Shown here: positions 59,465 through 64,000 of the stretch, piece by piece
Position numbering within the stretch: position 1 is the stretch's first letter
How the letters are laid out: each line of letters opens with the position of its first letter
Assembly: GCF_000716545.1 (NCBI RefSeq)
Contig: NZ_JNWZ01000025.1
Coordinates: 1 to 64,000, forward strand
Source of the DNA: Kitasatospora phosalacinea
GTDB lineage: Bacteria; Actinomycetota; Actinomycetes; Streptomycetales; Streptomycetaceae
Length of the DNA stretch: 64,000 nt
Direction: 5' to 3'
Notes under the pieces: model-generated
Databases searched by the model: none
Seen by the model: the letters and a program-made list of their open reading frames with translations, nothing else
Told to the model about the DNA's origin: nothing
Position numbers and translations under genes: made by a program

Positions 59465-60349
59465 ATGCCCACCGTCACGCTCGCCGAGGACATCCGCCAA
59501 CGACTCGGCGACTGCAGTCCCGCCGAGCGCAAGGTCGGCAGGATCCTGCTCGCCGGGTGGCCGGCCGCGGGCTTCGAGACCATCGCCACCCTCGCCGAGC
59601 GCGCGGGCGTCAGCGCCCCCACCGTCATCCGGTTCGTCAACCGCCTCGGCTACCGGGGCTTCCCGGACTTCCAGGCGGCACTGCGCGCGGAACTCGACGA
59701 ACGCCACGCCTCGCCCGTGACGCTCTACAGCAGCGGCAACTACGGCAGCGCCGCCGCCGACCCCGCAGCCGTCGGGGCCAAGGCCGAGAACCTCCTCGCC
59801 CACGGCCGCGAGGTGTTCACCGCGGCGGTCGACCGCACCCTCGCGGAGGTCACCCCGCACGACCTCGACCGGGCCGTCCAGCTCCTCGCCGACCCCAAGC
59901 GGCGCATCACCCTCGTCGGCGGCCGCTTCACGAACCTCTTCGCCCAGTACCTCGGGCTCCACCTGATGCAGGTGCGCGACGACGTCCGCTTCCTCCCCGA
60001 CCGGCCCGTCGAGCGCACCGCCCTGCTCTCCTCCCTCGCCCGCCGCGACGTCCTCGTCGTGTTCGACTACCGCCGCTACGAGGAGGACAAGGTCACTGTC
60101 GCCGAACTCGTCCGCGAGGCCGGGGGACGCGTCGTCCTGTTCACCGACACCTGGCTCTCGCCCGTGAGCACCCACGCGGAGGTCGTCTTCTCCAGCCAGG
60201 TCGGCGCCCCCTCGCCGTACGACAGCCTGGTGCCGAGCCTCGCCGTGGTCGAGAGCCTCGTCGCCGGACTGATAGCGGAACTGGGCGACCGGGCCCACCA
60301 GCACATGCGCCACAACGAGGAGACCGCCACCCGCGCGGGCCTCACCTGA
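59465..60349 (+). CDS. RpiR family transcriptional regulator
   Basis: A 294-residue regulator. The N-terminal RpiR helix-turn-helix is LAERAGVSAPTVIRFVNRLG with YRGFPDFQAALRAEL (about residues 38-78). The C-terminal SIS domain (KRRITLVGGRFTNLFAQYLG, VLVVFDYRRYEEDKVTVAEL, VVLFTDTWLSPVSTHAEVVF) binds a phosphosugar or related ligand. It follows the S51 gene in the same direction and is the best local candidate for controlling the peptidase/importer genes. RpiR proteins near amino-acid importers and M20 peptidases are known, though the effector here is unknown. Confidence 0.92.
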   Translation: MPTVTLAEDIRQRLGDCSPAERKVGRILLAGWPAAGFETIATLAERAGVSAPTVIRFVNRLGYRGFPDFQAALRAELDERHASPVTLYSSGNYGSAAADPAAVGAKAENLLAHGREVFTAAVDRTLAEVTPHDLDRAVQLLADPKRRITLVGGRFTNLFAQYLGLHLMQVRDDVRFLPDRPVERTALLSSLARRDVLVVFDYRRYEEDKVTVAELVREAGGRVVLFTDTWLSPVSTHAEVVFSSQVGAPSPYDSLVPSLAVVESLVAGLIAELGDRAHQHMRHNEETATRAGLT

Positions 60350-60560
60350 GGTTCCGGCCCGGGGCGGTCGCCGGGCCGGTTCCAGCGGGTGCGGTCGCAC
60401 CGGTTTCCGCCGGGCCGGACGTGCCGCACGCGGCAGGCTCCGCCTCGGCGTCCAGACGGTGCACGAACGATGCGAGTGGATCGCGCCGGTGCGTCGGGGG
60501 AGCATTCGTTGACGTTTTCGTCGATGTCGGCGGGCGCCGGGCGGACCGCACAGGAAGCAG

Positions 60561-61058
60561 GTGAGAGAAGTGGTGGCGGAGAGAGCGGCACGGACGGCCG
60601 AATCGGTCTGGGACTACCCGAGGCCGCCCGCCGTGGTTCCGGATGACCGGCTCGTCGAGGTGTTCTTCGGCGGGCGGACGCTCGCCTCCAGCCGGCAGGC
60701 CCTGCGCGTGCTGGAGACCAGCCACCCGCCGGTGTTCTACCTCCCGCGGCACGACGTGGCGACCGACCTGCTCCGGCCCTCCGACGGTTCGACCCTCTGC
60801 GAGTGGAAGGGGCGGGCGCGGTACTGGGACGTCGAGGCCGACGGCCGGTTCTCGGTCCGGGCGGCGTGGAGCTACCCGGAACCGTTGCCCGGCTACCGGT
60901 CGCTCCGCGACCACCTGGCGTTCTACCCGAACCGGGTGGAGCGCTGCACGGTGGCCGGCGAGGTCGTGCGACCGCAGGAGGGAGGGTTCTACGGCGGGTG
61001 GGTCACGGAGGAGATCACCGGCCCGTTCAAGGGCCCTTCCTGGACCGCGGGGTGGTGA
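60561..61058 (+). CDS. DUF427 domain protein
   Basis: A 165-residue protein of the DUF427 (beta-tent) family: VEVFFGGRTLASSRQALRVL, ETSHPPVFYLPRHDVATDLL, STLCEWKGRARYWDVEADGR and YPEPLPGYRSLRDHLAFYPN are all standard blocks, and VxRPQEGGFYGGWVT closes the fold. The molecular role is unknown. GTG 60561 has AGGAAG upstream; GTG 60570 is a possible alternative. Transcribed alone. The 61059-61351 gap after it holds no gene I can support. Confidence 0.88.
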   Translation: MREVVAERAARTAESVWDYPRPPAVVPDDRLVEVFFGGRTLASSRQALRVLETSHPPVFYLPRHDVATDLLRPSDGSTLCEWKGRARYWDVEADGRFSVRAAWSYPEPLPGYRSLRDHLAFYPNRVERCTVAGEVVRPQEGGFYGGWVTEEITGPFKGPSWTAGW

Positions 61059-61351
61059 CCGACGCCCGGTAGGTGGCGAGGAAGGCGGCCGGGAGCGGCT
61101 GGTGCCGTCCGCGAGCGCAGGTGGAGACCCGCCACGAAGCCTCCCGGCCCGAGCCGGCACGCAGGAGGTCGGCGCCCCCGACGACGACGTCGCCCGCGCC
61201 GCCCCGGCCCGGTCCGCCCTGGAGGCCCGCGTCCTCGTCCAGCGCCACGCCGACCCGCGCCCCGCCGCCGAGCAGGGCCTCCGCCCTGCTCGAACACGGC
61301 CGGGCCGCCCTGCACCACGGCCGCCGAACGGTCACTGACGGGACGTCGGCC

Positions 61352-61783
61352 TCACGAGTGGGACTTCAGCGGGCGGGCGAAGGACTTGCGCAGTTGCGAG
61401 GGCCCGACCAGGGGAAGCAGGGAGGCCAGCAGCTTCTGCTTCAGGGTGGCGGGCGTCCTGGTCAGTCGGACCTCGACGAGCGTGCGCTCCCCCTGCGGAG
61501 TGAGCCGGAAGTCCCAGCCGCCGCCGGGCCCGAAGAGCTTGGAGTCGAGGGTGGTGATGGTGACCCGGTCTCCCCCGGGCTCCCAGTCGTAGCGGGCGCG
61601 TTCCCACGCGGCGGCGGTGCCCTCGGTCACCTCGGCCCAGCCGTCGCCCTGGCCGTGGACCTCGAAGTGGTCCGCGTCGATGCCGGGCCAGGCGGCGGGG
61701 CGGCCGGAGCTGAAGTCGGTGAGGACCTCCAGCACGCCGGACGGGCTGAGCGAGGAGACGAGGGAGAAGGTGACGACGGTCAT
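61352..61783 (-). CDS. SRPBCC family protein
   Basis: A 143-residue START/SRPBCC-like fold with a hydrophobic pocket: VTFSLVSSLSPSGVLEVLTD, ARYDWEPGGDRVTITTLDSK, WDFRLTPQGERTLVEVRLTR, then a C-terminal helix (TPATLKQKLLASLLPLVGPS). Such proteins bind lipids or polyketides or act as small-molecule carriers; the ligand is unknown. GGAGGA four bases before the ATG strongly supports the start. Confidence 0.82.
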   Translation of the reverse strand: MTVVTFSLVSSLSPSGVLEVLTDFSSGRPAAWPGIDADHFEVHGQGDGWAEVTEGTAAAWERARYDWEPGGDRVTITTLDSKLFGPGGGWDFRLTPQGERTLVEVRLTRTPATLKQKLLASLLPLVGPSQLRKSFARPLKSHS

Positions 61784-62050
61784 GAGGTCCTCCAGGAGCG
61801 GGGCCGGAGCGGTTCCGGCCGGTCGGCACTCACTGTCGCCGCGCGAAGGGCCGGGCCGCATCAGTCAGTTGACCGTCGGCCGGGGGAGGGCGGCTTGGGT
61901 ATGCGGCCGGGTGCGCGGGTGCGCCGTGGGCGGCGGAGAGGAGTCCGACCGTCAGATGACGGATCTGCCGCGGTGACCGGGAACGCCAGGGTGGGTGCAG
62001 CGAGGTGACGCGACGTCACCCGACTCCGACGGATCCGAAAGGCAATTCCC

Positions 62051-62902
62051 ATGGCAGCAGGCAGGAGCAACCGGAAGCGTGGACCGGTGACCGCGGCGGT
62101 GTGGGCCCTGGCGACGAGTTTCGCCCTGGGCACGGCCGTGGTCGGCGGGGCGGCGAGCGCGTCCACCCCGCCGCACTCGGTCACGGTCGGCGCCCGGCCG
62201 ACGATCGTCCTGGAGCACGGTGCCTTCGCCGACGCCTCCAGCTGGGACGACGTCATCAAGCAGCTACGGGCGGACGGCTACCCGGTGGTCGCCCCCGCCG
62301 ACCCGCTGCGCGGGCCCGCCTCCGACGCGGCCGTGCTGCGCAGCGTGATCGACCACGTCCCGGGGCCGATGGTCCTGGTGGGCCACTCGTACGGCGGCTC
62401 GGTGATCAGTGCGGCCGGCGCGGGCGCCCCCCGGGTCAGGGCGCTGGTGTACGTGGCCGCGTTCCTGCCCGCTCCCGGGGAGACGGCGCTGGGGCTGACC
62501 GGCGAGTTCCCCGGCTCCACGCTGGGCGACACGCTGGACCCGGTCACCTACGCGCTCCCCGGCGGCGCCCCGACGACGGACCTGTACATCCGGGCGGACG
62601 CGTTCCGCCACCAGTTCGCCGGCGACGTCCCCGCGGGCCGGGCGGCACTGATGGCGGCCACCCAGCGTCCGATCGCCCAGAGCGCCCTGCTGGAGCCGGC
62701 GACCGTCGCCGCCTGGCAGGAGAAGCCCAGTTGGGACGTGGTCACGACCGAGGACCTGAACATCCCGGTGGCCGCGCAGCGCCACATGGCCCAGCGCGCC
62801 CACGCGCACGTCACCGAGGTGGCGGCCTCGCACTCGGTCGCCGTCTCGCGTCCGCGGCTGGTCGCCGAGGTGATCGAGGAGGCCGCCCGGGCGACCGGCT
62901 GA
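62051..62902 (+). CDS. secreted alpha/beta hydrolase
   Basis: A 283-residue exported hydrolase. A signal peptide spans about residues 1-37 (VTAAVWALATSFALGTAVVG). The fold has PTIVLEHGAFADASSWDDVI (oxyanion HG), the nucleophile elbow MVLVGHSYGGSV, VYVAAFLPAPGET and the catalytic His in VAASHSVAVSRPRLVAEVI. It resembles salicylate-esterase/EstC-like small hydrolases (substrates vary). The 61784-62050 gap contains a TGACG-CG-ACGTCA-like palindrome near 62006. Confidence 0.9.
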   Translation: MAAGRSNRKRGPVTAAVWALATSFALGTAVVGGAASASTPPHSVTVGARPTIVLEHGAFADASSWDDVIKQLRADGYPVVAPADPLRGPASDAAVLRSVIDHVPGPMVLVGHSYGGSVISAAGAGAPRVRALVYVAAFLPAPGETALGLTGEFPGSTLGDTLDPVTYALPGGAPTTDLYIRADAFRHQFAGDVPAGRAALMAATQRPIAQSALLEPATVAAWQEKPSWDVVTTEDLNIPVAAQRHMAQRAHAHVTEVAASHSVAVSRPRLVAEVIEEAARATG

Positions 62903-63138
62903 CCCGGGACGGCGCCGCCTCCCGCTCGGCGCCCAGGTGGGCGAGCCGGCCCTGCCGACCGGGCGCCGGCGTTCGGCACGGGCTTCCCCGGCGCGGCCGA
63001 GCACGCGGTCCTGTAACCGCCAGGAGCGGTGAGCTGGTCGGCGGCTTGCGCTCCTGCCGTCTGGTCGGTCAGGCCGGCGTTTTCCTTCAACTACCTGCGA
63101 CAACAATGATTTTCAGGGCGTCCAGCCGCCCCGGCTGC

Positions 63139-63190
63139 TTGACGCTCCACGCAACGCTCTGCGATATTCGTAACCGGTTAAACCGGTGAC
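63139..63190 (+). promoter_or_regulatory. promoter and palindromic operator of the ohr gene
   Basis: TTGACG (63139-63144), an 18-base spacer and GATATT (63163-63168) form a promoter. The perfect palindrome TAACCGGTTA (63171-63180) lies around the expected transcription start, with a second ACCGGT at 63182-63187. A MarR/OhrR-type repressor responsive to organic peroxides is the expected binder. No gene is seen in 62903-63138. Confidence 0.55.
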
Positions 63191-63234
63191 TGCGAGACGC
63201 GGCTCATCGGATCGAGACCTCAGAGGAGACAGCC

Positions 63235-63666
63235 ATGGCAGTCAGCTACACAGGTGTGGTGACCGTGACGGGAGAGGGCCGCAACGGCGGGCGGATCGCC
63301 GCCGGCGACGGCCACCTCACCACCGCCCTCGCCATCCCGAAGGAGCTGGGCGGGGCCGGCGGGGCCACCAACCCCGAGCAGCTGTTCGCCGCCGGCTGGG
63401 GCGCGTGCTTCCTGGGCGCGGTCCGCCGGGCCGCCGCCGACCGCAAGGTCCGGCTGACCAGCACTGCCATCACCGTCGAGGCGACGCTGCACCACGGCGA
63501 CGGCGGGGAGTTCGGCCTGAGCGCCGTCCTCAACCTCGAACTCGGCGGCGTGGACCAGGAGACGGCCACCGAGCTGGGCGACGCCGCGCACCGGCTGTGC
63601 CCGTACTCCAAGGCGACCCGGGGCAACATCCCGGTCACCATCAACGCCACCGCCGTCGCCGCCTGA
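63235..63666 (+). CDS. ohr: organic hydroperoxide resistance protein (Ohr/OsmC family)
   Basis: A 143-residue cytoplasmic thiol peroxidase that reduces organic hydroperoxides. The two redox cysteines are seen in WGACFLGAVRRAA and HRLCPYSKATRG, both at the expected Ohr positions, and TNPEQLFAAGW precedes the first. Length is normal. GAGGAG precedes the ATG. It is transcribed alone from a promoter carrying a palindrome, consistent with peroxide induction. Confidence 0.95.
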   Translation: MAVSYTGVVTVTGEGRNGGRIAAGDGHLTTALAIPKELGGAGGATNPEQLFAAGWGACFLGAVRRAAADRKVRLTSTAITVEATLHHGDGGEFGLSAVLNLELGGVDQETATELGDAAHRLCPYSKATRGNIPVTINATAVAA

Positions 63667-63675
63667 CCTCGGACA

Positions 63676-63720
63676 CGGGCCCGCCCGGGCCGTCGAACAG
63701 CGACGGCCCGGGCGAGCCCG
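63676..63720. terminator. bidirectional hairpin terminator after ohr
   Basis: GCCCGGGCCGTCG (63683-63695) pairs with CGACGGCCCGGGC (63701-63713) around AACAG, extended by CGGGC (63676-63680) with GCCCG (63716-63720). The next gene converges on it. Confidence 0.88.
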
Positions 63721-63728
63721 TCGGCAGG

Positions 63729-64000
63729 TCAGGCCCGCGGGGCCGCCCCACCGTGCTGGCGCGCGCGGAAGGAGGCGGCCTTGACCCGGTTGCCGCAGGT
63801 CTTCATGGCGCACCACTCGCGCCGATGGCCGCGCGAGCGGTCGAGGTAGACCTGGGTGCACTCCGGACGGGCGCACTCGCGCAGCAGGGCCGCCTCGTCG
63901 CCGCCGAGGATCTCGACGGTCTCGCGCGCGAGTGCCGCGAGGCCCTGCGCGACGGACCCGGTGCGGCTGGCGCCGTCGGCGTGCAGGCGCACCGTCACCG
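63729..64000 (-). CDS. CGNR zinc-finger protein (partial, runs off the window)
   Basis: The C-terminal 90 residues of an ABATE/CGNR zinc-finger transcription factor. The CGNR finger is CARPECTQVYLD with CAMKTCGNR, four zinc-binding cysteines followed by KAASFRARQHG. The remaining N-terminal ABATE domain (about 100 residues) must lie beyond position 64000, so the start codon is not in this window. Converges on ohr, separated by a terminator. Confidence 0.85.
   Translation of the reverse strand, partial: VTVRLHADGASRTGSVAQGLAALARETVEILGGDEAALLRECARPECTQVYLDRSRGHRREWCAMKTCGNRVKAASFRARQHGGAAPRA

Noticed and set aside
61059..61351. A possible coding remnant after the DUF427 gene (minus strand with DVVVGGADLLRAG, plus strand with LLEHGRAALHHG)
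   Set aside because: Fragments look protein-like but I could not match them to a family or link them through a consistent set of frameshifts.
1..64000. CRISPR arrays, tRNA or rRNA genes, prophage or conjugative modules
   Set aside because: Reading both strands, I saw no regularly spaced repeats, no tRNA-like cloverleaf beside coding gaps, and no structural phage or transfer proteins; a tRNAscan or Infernal run would settle it.

Overview
The window is high-GC DNA with the codon bias, GTG starts, lipobox lipoproteins, Tat exports and secreted glycoside hydrolases of a Streptomyces-like actinomycete (Streptomyces or Kitasatospora). Its many carbohydrate-uptake operons, insertion-sequence debris and decaying genes suggest an accessory chromosomal region. 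I saw no rRNA, tRNA, CRISPR array or phage module.

Layout. 0-2.5 kb: an ISL3-type insertion sequence beside a 5'-truncated GNAT acetyltransferase. 2.5-5.8 kb: a DUF402 gene with a probable one-base frameshift, glutaminase glsA, and a broken SdrD/Cna-B-like surface-protein gene carrying a 7-bp tandem duplication. 5.8-11.5 kb: a secreted GH43 arabinofuranosidase and a small catabolic operon (two 3-hydroxyacyl-CoA dehydrogenase-like enzymes and a beta-propeller protein) divergent from a LysR regulator. 11.9-19.9 kb: a ROK repressor divergent from a sugar ABC importer, a Gfo/Idh/MocA oxidoreductase, a GH16 glucanase and a lipoprotein. 20-28 kb: a DeoR regulator, a Tat-exported phospholipase C, a tagatose-bisphosphate-type aldolase, a GH27 alpha-galactosidase and a ROK sugar kinase. 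Among them lie two recognisable remnants, the N-terminus of a SIS-domain sugar isomerase and the C-terminus of an ABC permease, so this looks like a partly degraded galactoside locus. 28-37.4 kb: a second complete sugar ABC importer with a DUF5107/TPR protein, a ricin-domain secreted protein and a third ROK protein. 37.6-42.3 kb: an SDR dehydrogenase, IS3 and IS30 remnants joined together, a CBS-domain protein and a flotillin-like SPFH protein with a short NfeD-like partner. 42.6-45.2 kb: an ECF sigma factor and a MerR/B12-binding regulator resembling the light-responsive LitS/LitR pair, plus a DUF2071 protein. 45.1-60.3 kb: two secreted S51 (cyanophycinase-type) peptidases, two paralogous amino-acid binding proteins, a complete polar amino-acid ABC importer, an M20 metallopeptidase, an RpiR regulator and two glycosyltransferases. 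60.5-64 kb: DUF427, SRPBCC, alpha/beta hydrolase, Ohr and CGNR zinc-finger genes.

The most interesting signal is at 45-60 kb. The operon at 53971-57871 (binding protein, permease, ATPase, M20 peptidase) is followed by a secreted cyanophycinase-like S51 peptidase and an RpiR regulator. A 35-bp inverted repeat of form GTTACA-N23-TGTAAY lies before this operon and before the other S51 gene, with a weaker N22 version before the second binding protein. I infer a dispersed regulon for extracellular digestion and uptake of a beta-linked aspartyl polymer or dipeptide (cyanophycin is the candidate substrate). The substrate and the regulator's identity are not shown by the sequence.
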